A stretch of DNA of 64,000 bases. Source: Mycobacterium sp. DL (GTDB lineage: Bacteria; Actinomycetota; Actinomycetes; Mycobacteriales; Mycobacteriaceae). Below are positions 25,817 to 34,790 of this stretch, in pieces (positions within the stretch are counted from its first letter, which is position 1; every line of letters begins with the position of its first letter). The notes beneath the pieces were generated by a model. That model had not been told where the DNA came from, ran no database searches, and saw only the letters and a list, made by a program, of their open reading frames with translations. The position numbers and the translations under genes are program-made. Where the stretch lies: the NCBI RefSeq assembly GCF_039729195.1, contig NZ_CP155796.1, positions 6,014,001-6,078,000 on the forward strand. Direction: 5' to 3'.

Positions 25817-26235
25817 GCACCGATTCGCTGACCGGGGAGGACCTCGAACTCCTCCGGCGGCCCCTGTACGGTTTCCTGTCCGTGGCCGCCGGCCCGGTCC
25901 CGGCGCAGCCGCGGCCGGTGTGGTTCGAGGTCACTGCCGAGGGCACCATCCAATTGTTCACCGGCCCGGACACGGTGAAGATTCGTCGACTGCGACGCGA
26001 CCCCCGCGCCTCGCTCGTCGTCGCGGCCCCCGTGGGTGAGCGGGAGCGCTGGGTCTCGGTGGCCGGCCGGACCACGGTGGAACCCGATGGCGCGCACGAT
26101 CTGGCCGCGCGTCTGGCGGCCCGGTACTGGGACCTCGACGACCCGACCCGCGCCCGCGACTTCACGGAAATCATGGCCGAGGACTACGTTCGCCTCGTCA
26201 TCCACCCGGAGAGCGTGAGTCGCTTGACGTTCTGA
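25813..26235 (+). CDS. PPOX-class (pyridoxamine 5'-phosphate oxidase-like, F420/FMN) protein
   Basis: 140-aa split beta-barrel protein: PVWFEVTAEGTIQLFTG, KIRRLRRDPRASLVV and WVSVAGRTTVE follow the PPOX/FDOR-B pattern, in which a positively charged DPRASL-type loop binds the flavin or F420 phosphate. Likely redox or heme-oxygenase-like function; substrate unknown. ATG 25813 is favoured by the ATGA overlap with the upstream gene over GTG 25804. It converges on the LysR gene with a 38-bp overlap. Confidence 0.82.
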   Translation: MSTDSLTGEDLELLRRPLYGFLSVAAGPVPAQPRPVWFEVTAEGTIQLFTGPDTVKIRRLRRDPRASLVVAAPVGERERWVSVAGRTTVEPDGAHDLAARLAARYWDLDDPTRARDFTEIMAEDYVRLVIHPESVSRLTF

Positions 26236-27136
26236 CCGGCACGTCGGCCACCGCAGACTGCGCACCGTAGGCCCGGGCGACGTCCATCAGCGCCGAAGCC
26301 GGGGCCGTCAGGTGGATGCGGCGACTGACAGCGGCCACATGCAGGTAGGACTCCGGGACGATGCGCTGCACCCGGGCCCCGGACCTTCGGGCTGTGCGGG
26401 TCCACGCCGACGGCATCACCGCTTGGCCGAACCCGTTGATGACCATGGGCAGGATCGATGTCCGGTGGGCGATCTCGGCGGCGATCGTGACCTGGACGCC
26501 TTCAGCGAGCACCTCGTCGACGAGTGCGCGCATCAGGGAGCCGCGTTGCGACACGATCAGCCGGCTACCGCTGAGTTCGTGCCGGTGCACGACACCGCCG
26601 TCGGGGCCGCCGTCCGGCCCTGAGATGAGCACCAGCGCTTGGCTTTCCAGCGGCACCACTGCCAGATCTGCGGCCAGCACCGGCTCCGGCGAGCCCAGGA
26701 TTCCGATCTCAGAGCTCCCCGAGCGCACACTTCGGATGATCTCCTCGGGGGTGAAGCCCGCTTGGGAATTGATGGTGACATGTGGATGGCTCTGGGCGAA
26801 CGTCGTCAGAATCGTGGTCAGCGGTTCCATGCCCGGTGAAGGCATCGTGATCAGATCCACCCGGCCACCGCGGAGCTGCCTGAGTTCGTTCATCGCTTCG
26901 CGTGCTTCGTCGATGTCACGCAGCACCACCCGCGCCGGGCCGACCAGCGCCCGGCCCGCGTCGCTGAGCACGACACCGCGGTTGACGCGGTGAAACAGCG
27001 GCATGGCGAGCTCGCGCTCGAACCCTGCGATCGCTTGGGACAGTGACGGCTGCGCAACCATCAACTCCTCGGCCGCCTTGCTGAAGCCTCCGTGATCAAC
27101 CACGGCGAGGAAGAACTTCAACTGCCTAACCTCCAT
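26198..27136 (-). CDS. LysR family transcriptional regulator of the tartrate/malate genes
   Basis: 312-aa LysR regulator: N-terminal winged HTH (LKFFLAVVDHGGFSKAAEEL, AQPSLSQAIAGFER) and a C-terminal periplasmic-binding-protein-like effector domain. Divergent from the tartrate dehydrogenase gene, with a T-N11-A dyad (27162-27174) between them. It most likely activates that operon in response to a dicarboxylate, as DmlR and TtuA-type regulators do. Confidence 0.88.
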   Translation of the reverse strand: MEVRQLKFFLAVVDHGGFSKAAEELMVAQPSLSQAIAGFERELAMPLFHRVNRGVVLSDAGRALVGPARVVLRDIDEAREAMNELRQLRGGRVDLITMPSPGMEPLTTILTTFAQSHPHVTINSQAGFTPEEIIRSVRSGSSEIGILGSPEPVLAADLAVVPLESQALVLISGPDGGPDGGVVHRHELSGSRLIVSQRGSLMRALVDEVLAEGVQVTIAAEIAHRTSILPMVINGFGQAVMPSAWTRTARRSGARVQRIVPESYLHVAAVSRRIHLTAPASALMDVARAYGAQSAVADVPVRTSSDSRSPGG

Positions 27137-27160
27137 CGAACCGCCCTTTCAGCTCGCTTT

Positions 27161-27175
27161 ATAGGCCCAGCCTAT
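27161..27175. promoter_or_regulatory. LysR box (T-N11-A palindrome)
   Basis: ATAGGCCCAGCCTAT is a perfect inverted repeat (5-bp arms, 5-bp centre) containing the LysR consensus T-N11-A (27162 to 27174). It is 24 bp from the lysR start and 102 bp upstream of the dehydrogenase ATG. Confidence 0.6.
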
Positions 27176-27277
27176 GACTCGGATCGCAATTACGTCTTGG
27201 ACGCGGCAAGCCGGGGAGACGTGGAATAGGGACGAAGTGGTGTGACCTGCACTACACCGACCCTTCCAGGAGACCCC

Positions 27278-28372
27278 ATGGCCCAGCAGACGTTCAAGAT
27301 CGCCGCGATCCCCGCCGACGGAGTCGGTAAGGAGGTCGTAGCCGCAGGAAGGCGCGTACTCGACCGCCTCGCCGAGCAGTCCGACGACCGCTTCGAGTTC
27401 GAATGGACCGAATTCCCATGGGGATGTGAGTACTACGAGCAGACCGGTCGGATGATGGCCGCCGACGGACTCGAGACGCTTCAGCCCTTCGACGCGATCT
27501 ACTTCGGCGCGGTGGGTTGGGAGAACGTACCGGACCACATCAGCCTGTGGGGTCTGCGCCTGGCGATCACCCAGGGCTTCGACCAGTGGGCCAACATCCG
27601 GCCGGTCAACTTCCTGCCCGGTGTCACCTCGCCGCTCCGCAGGGCCGACGACACCGAGCTGAATTGGGTTGTCGTCCGGGAGAACAGCGAAGGGGAGTAC
27701 GCCGGGCTGGGTGGCCGAAATCTCAGCAGCCGCGGGCCCGGCAACGAGGTCGCCCTGCAGACAGCTCTGTTCACCGAAAAGGGGTGCGAGCGGATCATTC
27801 GTTTCTCCTTCGAACTGGCACGCACCCGCACGGTCAAGAAGGTCTCCAGCGTCACCAAATCCAATGCCCAGCAGTACGGAATGGTGTTGTGGGACGAAGT
27901 CTTCGCCCGAGTCGCGCAGGATTATCCGGATGTCGAGACCGAAAGTGTGCTCGTTGATGCGATGAGCGCCAAGTTCGTGTTGCACCCCGAGCAGCTCTCC
28001 GTCGTCGTCGCGTCCAACCTCAACGCCGATATTCTCTCCGATCTCGGCTCTGCCCTCGCCGGCAGCCTCGGCCTCGCCTCCAGCGCAAATTTCAACCCCG
28101 AGAGGCGCTTTCCGAGCATGTTCGAACCGGTGCACGGCACCGCCCCTGACATCGCCGGTCAGGGCATCTGCAACCCGATCGGTGCCATCGCCAGCGCCGC
28201 CTTGATGCTCGCGCACCTCGGGCTCGCCGCTGAGGCGCGCCTGATCGATGCAGCGATCGAAGCCACCACCGCCGGCGGGGTGTTGCCTCGGGACCTCGGG
28301 GGCACCGCCACCACTGAGGAGCTCACCGACGCGATCATCGCTGCTCTGAGCCCTGCACTGCTCGACGCCTGA
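27278..28372 (+). CDS. Tartrate dehydrogenase / D-malate dehydrogenase (decarboxylating)
   Basis: 364-aa NAD-dependent beta-decarboxylating dehydrogenase of the isopropylmalate/isocitrate family, TtuC/DmlA branch, which converts tartrate toward oxaloglycolate and D-glycerate or D-malate to pyruvate. Features: IPADGVGKEVV N-terminus, RPVNFLPGV substrate loop, VVRENSEGEYAG, metal-binding region NLNADILSDLGSALAGSLG, and EPVHGTAPDIAGQG. ATG 27278 follows AGGAG. The next genes, glycerate kinase and a dicarboxylate transporter, support the tartrate route. Confidence 0.9.
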   Translation: MAQQTFKIAAIPADGVGKEVVAAGRRVLDRLAEQSDDRFEFEWTEFPWGCEYYEQTGRMMAADGLETLQPFDAIYFGAVGWENVPDHISLWGLRLAITQGFDQWANIRPVNFLPGVTSPLRRADDTELNWVVVRENSEGEYAGLGGRNLSSRGPGNEVALQTALFTEKGCERIIRFSFELARTRTVKKVSSVTKSNAQQYGMVLWDEVFARVAQDYPDVETESVLVDAMSAKFVLHPEQLSVVVASNLNADILSDLGSALAGSLGLASSANFNPERRFPSMFEPVHGTAPDIAGQGICNPIGAIASAALMLAHLGLAAEARLIDAAIEATTAGGVLPRDLGGTATTEELTDAIIAALSPALLDA

Positions 28373-28408
28373 CCCGAGACGACCCGGTAGACGAGAGGGG
28401 AGATACCC

Positions 28409-29527
28409 GTGCGAGTCCTCATCGCCCCTGACAAATTCAAGGGCAGCCTTTCGGCCGCCGAAGTCGCCGCACACCTGGCCTCGGGGCTCGCTGATGCAGG
28501 TGTCGACAGTGACATGCTGCCGCTGGCGGACGGAGGCGACGGCAGCATCGACGCCGCCGCCGCAGCGGGGTTCTCCCGTGTCGAATGTTCGGTGCGCGAC
28601 GCGCTCGGACGACGACACCGCGCCGCCATCGCCATACGGCAGAACACCGCTGTCGTCGAGCTCGCCGGGACCTGCGGGTTGGCGACTCTGCCGCCCGGAC
28701 AGCTGGCACCGATCCAGGCATCCAGCCACGGATTCGGTGAGGCCCTCGTCCACGCCGTCCGATCAGGCGCCCGCACCCTCGTGTTGGCACTCGGCGGCAG
28801 CGCCAGCACCGATGGCGGTGTCGGAATGCTTGCGGCACTGGGGTTTCAGTTCCGGGATGACCGCGGCCGCCTTCTCGACCCATCCGCGGGAAACCTCGGC
28901 CGAATCCACACTGTCGACTCGACGCGCGCCGTCGATCTCGAGGACATCGACGTGGTCGTCGCCACGGACGTCATCAGCCCCCTGCTCGGCGGGACGGGCG
29001 CAGCGGCGGTCTTCGGTCCGCAGAAAGGAGCGACAGGCAATCAGATTGCTGAACTCGAGGCCGGGCTGCGGAATTTCACCGAGGCCGCCCGCCGGTCCGG
29101 TTGGACGGATGCCGAGGACATTGCCGTATCCGCCGGAGCGGGTGCGGCAGGAGGATGCGGATTCGCGGCAGCACTGCTGGGCGCGGATCTGGTCTCGGGC
29201 GCGGACTTCTTCCTCGACCTGCTGGGGTTCGACCACCATCTGTCCGGCACCGACATGGTGATCACCGGTGAAGGCAGACTCGACGATCAAACCCTGGCCG
29301 GCAAGTTGCCGGCCGCAGTCCTACAGCGAGCGGCGCTCCTTCCGGTCGTCGCGGTTGTGGGGCGGGACGAACTTCGTTCCGACCGTGAACGATTCGTCGC
29401 GATACACGCCGTGGCCGACCTGACTGACGTGGACACCGCCTCAGATCGCATCCGTACCTCCGAACTACTGCGCGTCATCGGGGCCCGGATCGGCCGGTCA
29501 CTACCGCTGGTCACTCAGCGGGCCTGA
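28409..29527 (+). CDS. Glycerate kinase (type I, GlxK/GarK family)
   Basis: 372-aa cytosolic kinase phosphorylating D-glycerate to 2-phosphoglycerate (the 2-kinase branch). It begins VRVLIAPDKFKGSLSA, the family signature, followed by LPLADGGDGS and LALGGSASTDGGVGML, and GEGRLDDQT near the C-terminus. GTG 28409 has the SD GGGGAG. It is 36 bp downstream of the dehydrogenase, linking tartrate oxidation to glycolysis. Confidence 0.93.
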   Translation: MRVLIAPDKFKGSLSAAEVAAHLASGLADAGVDSDMLPLADGGDGSIDAAAAAGFSRVECSVRDALGRRHRAAIAIRQNTAVVELAGTCGLATLPPGQLAPIQASSHGFGEALVHAVRSGARTLVLALGGSASTDGGVGMLAALGFQFRDDRGRLLDPSAGNLGRIHTVDSTRAVDLEDIDVVVATDVISPLLGGTGAAAVFGPQKGATGNQIAELEAGLRNFTEAARRSGWTDAEDIAVSAGAGAAGGCGFAAALLGADLVSGADFFLDLLGFDHHLSGTDMVITGEGRLDDQTLAGKLPAAVLQRAALLPVVAVVGRDELRSDRERFVAIHAVADLTDVDTASDRIRTSELLRVIGARIGRSLPLVTQRA

Positions 29528-29560
29528 TTCCTCACATCCAACTCACTCCACGGAGAAGCC

Positions 29561-31165
29561 ATGACAACCGCACATCAAGGTCGGCGCACTGACGTCGACA
29601 AGGCACTGCTTGGCAGCGCCACCTACCGCAGTCTCGGGGAGCAGAAACTCTCTCCTGCCGAGGAGCGCTTCGAGAAGGGCCGGCGCACCATCGGCCTCTT
29701 CCTGGCCCCGCTGGTCACCATCGTGTTTCTTGCGCTACCGCTGAGCATGGAACCCCAGCAGCAGACCCTGGCGGGCGTCCTGCTGGGCGTCATCATCCTG
29801 TGGATCTCCGAGGCAGTACCCATCCCGATCGGCGGATTGCTGGGTGTCGCCGTCGTCGTTTTCCTGGGCGTCGCCCCCGCCGACGACGTCCTCGGCGCCT
29901 TCGGCTCCTCGACCATCTTCACCTTCATCGGCGCGTTCATCCTCGCGCAGGCCATGCTCAAACATGGTCTGGCCCGGCGGTTCGCGTTCCGCATCCTCGC
30001 GCTACCGCGCGTCGGGCAGTCGACCACGGGCGTCATCGTGGCATTCGGCGTGATCACCGCGCTGCTATCGGCTTTCGTCTCCAACACCGCGACCGTCGCC
30101 ATGATGCTGCCCACCGCTTTGGGAATTCTCGGTGTCATCGCCAAGCTCATGCAGGATCGCGGAATCGTCAAGGAGGACTTCGACCCACTGCGGCTTCGGG
30201 TGGGGGCTGCGATCATGCTGATGCTCGCCTACGGGGCCAGTGTTGGCGGCCTCCTGACACCGGTCGGTAGCCCCCCGAACCTGATCGGGCGCGGTCTGAT
30301 CGAAGAAGCCACGGGCGAGCGCATCAGCTTCGCGCAGTGGGTCGCGATGGCCGCACCGATCTGTCTCCTCATGTTTGTCGCTTTGGCGTTCATCGTGATT
30401 CGACTCAATCGTCCGGAGCTCAAGCGCATCGACGGTGTCGCTGACTACGTCGCCGAGCAGCGGGCGGAGATGGGCAAGCTCTCTCGCGCCGAGAAGAACA
30501 CCCTGATCGCCTTCGGAGTCACCGTCAGCTTGTGGATCTTTCCCGGCATCGTCGCGCTCATTGCCGGCAACGACTCAGATGTCTACACCTTTGTCAGCGA
30601 CCGCCTCGACGAAGGCATGGTAGCCGTGTTCGGCGCGGCACTGTTGTACCTGCTGCCAACCGACTGGGCCCAGCGGGAGTTCACCCTGCGCTGGCGCGAT
30701 GCCGCCGATATCGACTGGGGCACCATCGTTCTGTTCGGGACCGGCATCATCTTCGGCGCCCTGCTCGCTGCGACCGGACTCGCCGAGACGATCGGCACGT
30801 CCGTCGACAGCGCGCTCGGTCTGTCCAGCATCGTGCCCATCACGATCTTTGCGGTGATCCTGGCCATCGTCGTCTCGGAGACGACCAGTAACACCGCCTC
30901 GGCTGCGGTGGTGGTGCCGATCATCATCCCGGTGGCGATCGCAGCGGGGGTCAACCCCTTCGTGCCCGCGCTGGCTGCCACATTCGCCGCATCATTCGGG
31001 TTCATGTTGCCGGTGTCCACACCGCAGAACGCCATCGTCTACGGATCCGGGGCGGTGCGGATAACCACGATGATCCGCACCGGCTTCTCGTTCGACATCC
31101 TGGGCGCCATCCTCATCATCGTCGCCCTGCCCGTGATGATCGCCTTGATCGGATTAGGCGGCTGA
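29561..31165 (+). CDS. SLC13/DASS family di- or tricarboxylate transporter
   Basis: 534-aa anion permease with about 11-12 helices. The two Ser-Asn-Thr motifs that bind substrate and Na+ are present: FVSNTATVAMMLP and SETTSNTASAAVVVP. Re-entrant loops read TPVGSPPNLIG and VSTPQNAIVYG. It is expected to import tartrate, malate or succinate with a cation. Third gene of the LysR-controlled operon; a hairpin follows its stop. Confidence 0.92.
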   Translation: MTTAHQGRRTDVDKALLGSATYRSLGEQKLSPAEERFEKGRRTIGLFLAPLVTIVFLALPLSMEPQQQTLAGVLLGVIILWISEAVPIPIGGLLGVAVVVFLGVAPADDVLGAFGSSTIFTFIGAFILAQAMLKHGLARRFAFRILALPRVGQSTTGVIVAFGVITALLSAFVSNTATVAMMLPTALGILGVIAKLMQDRGIVKEDFDPLRLRVGAAIMLMLAYGASVGGLLTPVGSPPNLIGRGLIEEATGERISFAQWVAMAAPICLLMFVALAFIVIRLNRPELKRIDGVADYVAEQRAEMGKLSRAEKNTLIAFGVTVSLWIFPGIVALIAGNDSDVYTFVSDRLDEGMVAVFGAALLYLLPTDWAQREFTLRWRDAADIDWGTIVLFGTGIIFGALLAATGLAETIGTSVDSALGLSSIVPITIFAVILAIVVSETTSNTASAAVVVPIIIPVAIAAGVNPFVPALAATFAASFGFMLPVSTPQNAIVYGSGAVRITTMIRTGFSFDILGAILIIVALPVMIALIGLGG

Positions 31166-31182
31166 TCGGGGGCGTTCAGCCG
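31159..31182. terminator. Bidirectional hairpin between transporter and zinc-ribbon gene
   Basis: CGGCTGA (31159-31165) and TCAGCCG (31176-31182) form perfect 7-bp arms around a 10-nt loop; each arm contains the stop codon of one convergent gene. No U-tract, as is common in mycobacteria. Confidence 0.45.
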
Positions 31183-31382
31183 GCGACCGCGGTTCCACAG
31201 ATACCGCAGACCTCGAACTGCCTGCGCTTCCAGCGTGCCACCGGGATGAAGAACAACGTGAACTGCTTGAACTCCCGGACACGCGCCCACTGCGTGGTGT
31301 TGTGGCACCTCGGACATGTCCGAACCTCCCCGGCGCCCAGGTGCTTCTGCTTGGTGCCGTAGCCGAAGAGAAAGAACAACAT
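31176..31382 (-). CDS. Small zinc-ribbon protein
   Basis: 68-aa protein with two Cys pairs, CPRCHN (residues ~23-28) and CGICG (~59-63), giving a probable four-Cys zinc ribbon, and a hydrophobic N-terminus (MLFFLFGYG). The central WKRRQFEVC element is common in 'zinc-ribbon domain' proteins of actinobacteria. Function unknown. It is convergent with the transporter gene. Confidence 0.7.
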   Translation of the reverse strand: MLFFLFGYGTKQKHLGAGEVRTCPRCHNTTQWARVREFKQFTLFFIPVARWKRRQFEVCGICGTAVAG

Positions 31383-31429
31383 GGCACCAGAGTAGGGATC
31401 GTCGTCCGATGTTCAGCGACTCGCGCACC

Positions 31430-32101
31430 TCACGGCGACACTGATGACGTTCCAGATTCCGCGGGTGTGGTGAGTCGTTCGTCTGCCGCAGCCTGCAGCT
31501 GTGCACGAGCACGGCGCACCGCCCACCACGTGACCAGAAGTGCCAGCGCCAGCAGCGGGTAGCCCATGGCGATCCGCGCGACCGCCAACCAGCCGGTGGA
31601 ACCGGCGTCGTAGAGCCAGTCCTGGACGACGTAGCGCGCAGTGAACACCGCCACGAACGTCAGGGTCGCGATGTCAAAAGCGTGCAGCGCCTTGCGGTCT
31701 GTATGCCACACCGTTCGCTCCCCTGCGCTGGTGAGCGCATTCCAGATCACGCCCACCAGGGGCCGCCTCACGACCACGGAAACCGCGAACACGACGGCGA
31801 ACGCCACACTCATCCAGATGCCCGGGAGGAAATAGCCCTCCGCTGAGCCGGTGTAGAACGCGATCAGCGATGCGACGGCGACCCCCAGCAGTCCCGAGAC
31901 GGCCGGCTGGATCGGCTGCTTACGCACTTTCCTCAGCACGATCAGGCCGACGCTGGCGCTGATGGCCACGACCACGGCAGCGTCCAATCCCGCGATCGCG
32001 TTGGCGATCACATAGGCGAAGGTCGGCACGCTGGCCGCCACCAGCCCCGACACTCCGCCCATCTGTTCCAGAAGGGTCTTCGGCTTCTCCGCTTCGGTCA
32101 T
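31430..32101 (-). CDS. DUF3159 family membrane protein
   Basis: 223-aa protein with about six helices and the DUF3159 start TLLEQMGGVSGLVAASVP. The family is widespread in mycobacteria, without an assigned function; the fold resembles small intracellular-septation/ECF-like membrane proteins. Its ATG (32101) overlaps the stop of the S9 peptidase by 4 bp (ATGA), so it is translated from the peptidase transcript. Confidence 0.85.
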   Translation of the reverse strand: MTEAEKPKTLLEQMGGVSGLVAASVPTFAYVIANAIAGLDAAVVVAISASVGLIVLRKVRKQPIQPAVSGLLGVAVASLIAFYTGSAEGYFLPGIWMSVAFAVVFAVSVVVRRPLVGVIWNALTSAGERTVWHTDRKALHAFDIATLTFVAVFTARYVVQDWLYDAGSTGWLAVARIAMGYPLLALALLVTWWAVRRARAQLQAAADERLTTPAESGTSSVSP

Positions 32102-33978
32102 GCGTTCCCACCACCGAGGTGTTCGGCGAGGAACCGATCCACGGCCCGGTACATGTCGATCACGTTGTCGGGGTTGAGGAACCCGTGCCCCTCGTCTTCT
32201 TTGACCATGTACTCGACGTCGACTCCGCGGTCCCGCAGCGCCTCCACGAGGTTGTCGGATTCGGCCTGAACGACTCGAGAGTCGTTGGCGCCCTGCACCA
32301 CCAGCAGTGGGGTGCGGATCTGATCCACCCGGGTGATCGGGGATCGGGCCAGCATGTCCGCCTCCTGCTGCGGGTCATTGGGGTCCCCGACGAACAGGTG
32401 CCAGTTGTTGGCCAGATGCGGCCGGGCGATCTCGGGAAGGGTCCGCATGAAGTTCGCCAGGCTGGAGATGCCCACATAGTCGATGGCCGCGGCGAACACG
32501 TCCGGGGTGAAGGTGACACCGACCAGCGCGGCGTACCCGCCGTAGGAGCCACCGAAGATCGCCACCCGATCGCGATCCGCATAGCCCTGCTCTACGGCCC
32601 AGTTCACTCCGTCGATGAGGTCGTCGTGCATCTTGCCGGCGAACTCGCCGATCGCCGCCTTCACGAAGCCCTGCCCGTAGCCGGTGGAACCCCGAAAGTT
32701 GACCTGCAGCACGGCGTAGCCGCGGTTGGCCAGGAGCTGCACGTCGGGCTGGAACCCCCAGGAGTCACGGAACCACGGACCGCCGTGGACAAGCAGCACC
32801 AGCGGTGCCGGGCCCGTCGCACCCAACGGCAGCGTCAGGTACGAATGCAGATCCAGCCCGTCGCGGGAGCGGATGGTGACCGGCTTCATCGGCGCCAGCG
32901 CCTCGGGATCCAGATGCGGGAGCGGCCGGAACAACTCCCGGCTCTCGCCGCTCGCATGGTCGTAGTAGTAGGTGACTCCGGGCTCCCGATCGTGGATGAA
33001 GCTGACCACCCAGCGGTTCCCGGTGTCGTCCGAGGAGATCTTGCCCAGGTCGCCGTCGGACAACGCCTCCAAGTTCTCGAGCACGTCGGCGAAGTCCGGA
33101 TCCAGCGGCTGAATCACCTGTCGCTCGCCGAGATAACGGACTGCGAGCAGCTCACCGGTCCGTTGGCTGAGGATCAGTGGCTGGGGAAGTACGGGGGCGA
33201 CGCCCCCCATCGGGTCGATGCTGAAGTTCGGATGGTGGTGGACATCGGTCTCCTCACCGGTGGCGACGTCCAACCGCACCAGCGTCGTCCGGTCCGGATT
33301 CCGGTTCGAGCCGAGCCACAAGCCCTTGCCGTCAGGCGTGACCACCATCGGCCAGATGCTCAACGTGTAATCGGCGCCGTCGTACACCGCGAGGGTGCGA
33401 AGTGCCTGCTGGTCGGGCTCCCATGTCGACAGTTCGACGTCACCGTCGGTGGTCAAGGAGTAGCCGAACAGGTCACCGTTGCGGCTGGCGAACCAGCCGG
33501 CAACCTTTCCGGGATTCTCGGCGAGCAGGGTCAATTCGCCGCTGGCGATGTCGAGTTCGTACGCGTCGGCGAGCAGCGGCGTCCGTTTGGTCATCCCGAC
33601 CATGGCTTTGCCGGGGCGGCCGGGCAGCAACTCGAAATAGGTCCTGATCCCCGGAAACGGCGTGAGATCGACGGCCGGCGCCGCCGGGTCGTCGAGATCG
33701 ACGCGGTAGATGTGCCAGTTCTCGTCGCCGCCGCTGTCCTGGGTGTACAGCATCCACCGCGGATCATCAGTCCACTGGTAGTTGATGACGCTGCGGGTCG
33801 CGTCGGCGGTGACGCAACGCGGCTCAGTTCCGCCGTCCACGTCCTCCACCCAGACGTTCAGCCGGTTCTTCCACGGTGCCAGGTAGGCGATCCTGGTGCC
33901 GTCCGGCGAGATCGTCGCCAGGGTTCGTACTGGTGGAGCGAAGAGATCCTCAACCGGGAGGTGCGCGTGTGTTGCCAT
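32098..33978 (-). CDS. S9 family peptidase (acylaminoacyl-peptidase-like)
   Basis: About 626 aa: an N-terminal seven-bladed beta-propeller (residues ~1-360, e.g. TISPDGTRIAYLAPW) and a C-terminal alpha/beta-hydrolase with nucleophile elbow FGGSYGGYAAL, Asp in VQGANDSRVV and His in DEGHGFLN. It should cleave short peptides in the cytosol; no signal peptide is seen. ATG 33978 is chosen over a start at 33993. It is divergent from the MerR gene. Confidence 0.9.
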   Translation of the reverse strand: MATHAHLPVEDLFAPPVRTLATISPDGTRIAYLAPWKNRLNVWVEDVDGGTEPRCVTADATRSVINYQWTDDPRWMLYTQDSGGDENWHIYRVDLDDPAAPAVDLTPFPGIRTYFELLPGRPGKAMVGMTKRTPLLADAYELDIASGELTLLAENPGKVAGWFASRNGDLFGYSLTTDGDVELSTWEPDQQALRTLAVYDGADYTLSIWPMVVTPDGKGLWLGSNRNPDRTTLVRLDVATGEETDVHHHPNFSIDPMGGVAPVLPQPLILSQRTGELLAVRYLGERQVIQPLDPDFADVLENLEALSDGDLGKISSDDTGNRWVVSFIHDREPGVTYYYDHASGESRELFRPLPHLDPEALAPMKPVTIRSRDGLDLHSYLTLPLGATGPAPLVLLVHGGPWFRDSWGFQPDVQLLANRGYAVLQVNFRGSTGYGQGFVKAAIGEFAGKMHDDLIDGVNWAVEQGYADRDRVAIFGGSYGGYAALVGVTFTPDVFAAAIDYVGISSLANFMRTLPEIARPHLANNWHLFVGDPNDPQQEADMLARSPITRVDQIRTPLLVVQGANDSRVVQAESDNLVEALRDRGVDVEYMVKEDEGHGFLNPDNVIDMYRAVDRFLAEHLGGGNA

Positions 33979-34040
33979 GTTCCCAGGACACACCCGGACG
34001 CTGCGGCACAGTCAAGCCGACGACTGTGGACAATGGAGCG

Positions 34041-34790
34041 GTGGCATGGAGTACCCGCGAAATTGCTGAGCTCGCGGGCACCAGCCTGCGCGCAGTTCGG
34101 CATTATCACCAGGTCGGTCTGCTCGAGGAGCCGGAACGGCGCAGCAATGGCTACAAGCAGTACGGCGTCGCCCACCTGGTGCGGCTGGTGCGGATCAAAC
34201 GACTCACCGATCTGGGTTTCTCACTGACCCAGATCGCCGACATGGACGACACCGACGACCATCCCGAAGAAGCGCTGCGGTCCCTGGACGCCGAACTCGC
34301 CGCCACCATCGATCGGCTGCAGCGCGCCCGGGTGGAGTTGGGTCTGATTCTCGAGAAATCCGCGCCCACCGACCTGCCACCCGGTTTCGTACCGCCGAGC
34401 GCGATGGCCAAGATGTCCGATGCCGATCGTTCGCTGGTCATCGTGCTGACCCGTGTGCTCGGGCCGCAGGGACTTGAGATCTACGCCGACCTTCTGCAGA
34501 ACGCTCCCGACGAGCCGGCGTCACTGGCGTTCGACGATCTACCGGACGACGCCGACGAGGCGACACGCCAAGACATCGCCGAGGGCCTGGCTCCGTACAT
34601 CCACGCAATCTACGAAGCACACCCCCGGCTGCTCGAATCCCGGACGGATGCCCCGAAGGGCGAGCGTTTTGTCGACGAGACCATCGCCGAAGCGATGTCA
34701 GAGCTGTACAACTCGGCACAGCTCGATGTCCTCCGCCGCACCCGGGAGATCATGCGCGCCAACGCTGATTGGGACGGATCAGCCCGCTAG
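34041..34790 (+). CDS. MerR family transcriptional regulator
   Basis: About 249 aa. N-terminal MerR winged HTH (STREIAELAGTSLRAVRHYHQVGLL, RIKRLTDLGFSL) followed by a dimerisation helix and a long C-terminal domain (TipAS/BmrR-like size) with no metal-binding Cys. Drug or small-molecule sensing is more likely than metals. GTG 34041 or the in-frame GTG 34026 could start it. It lies between two S9 peptidase genes and may control them; its end overlaps the convergent peptidase by 12 bp. Confidence 0.83.
   Translation: MAWSTREIAELAGTSLRAVRHYHQVGLLEEPERRSNGYKQYGVAHLVRLVRIKRLTDLGFSLTQIADMDDTDDHPEEALRSLDAELAATIDRLQRARVELGLILEKSAPTDLPPGFVPPSAMAKMSDADRSLVIVLTRVLGPQGLEIYADLLQNAPDEPASLAFDDLPDDADEATRQDIAEGLAPYIHAIYEAHPRLLESRTDAPKGERFVDETIAEAMSELYNSAQLDVLRRTREIMRANADWDGSAR

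Noticed and set aside
27149..28753. 534-codon minus-strand open frame over the dehydrogenase/glycerate kinase
   Set aside because: Antisense shadow crossing two real genes and their intergenic gap.
32119..34227. 702-codon plus-strand open frame over the S9 peptidase
   Set aside because: Antisense shadow; no conserved domain, while the minus strand has an intact catalytic triad and propeller.
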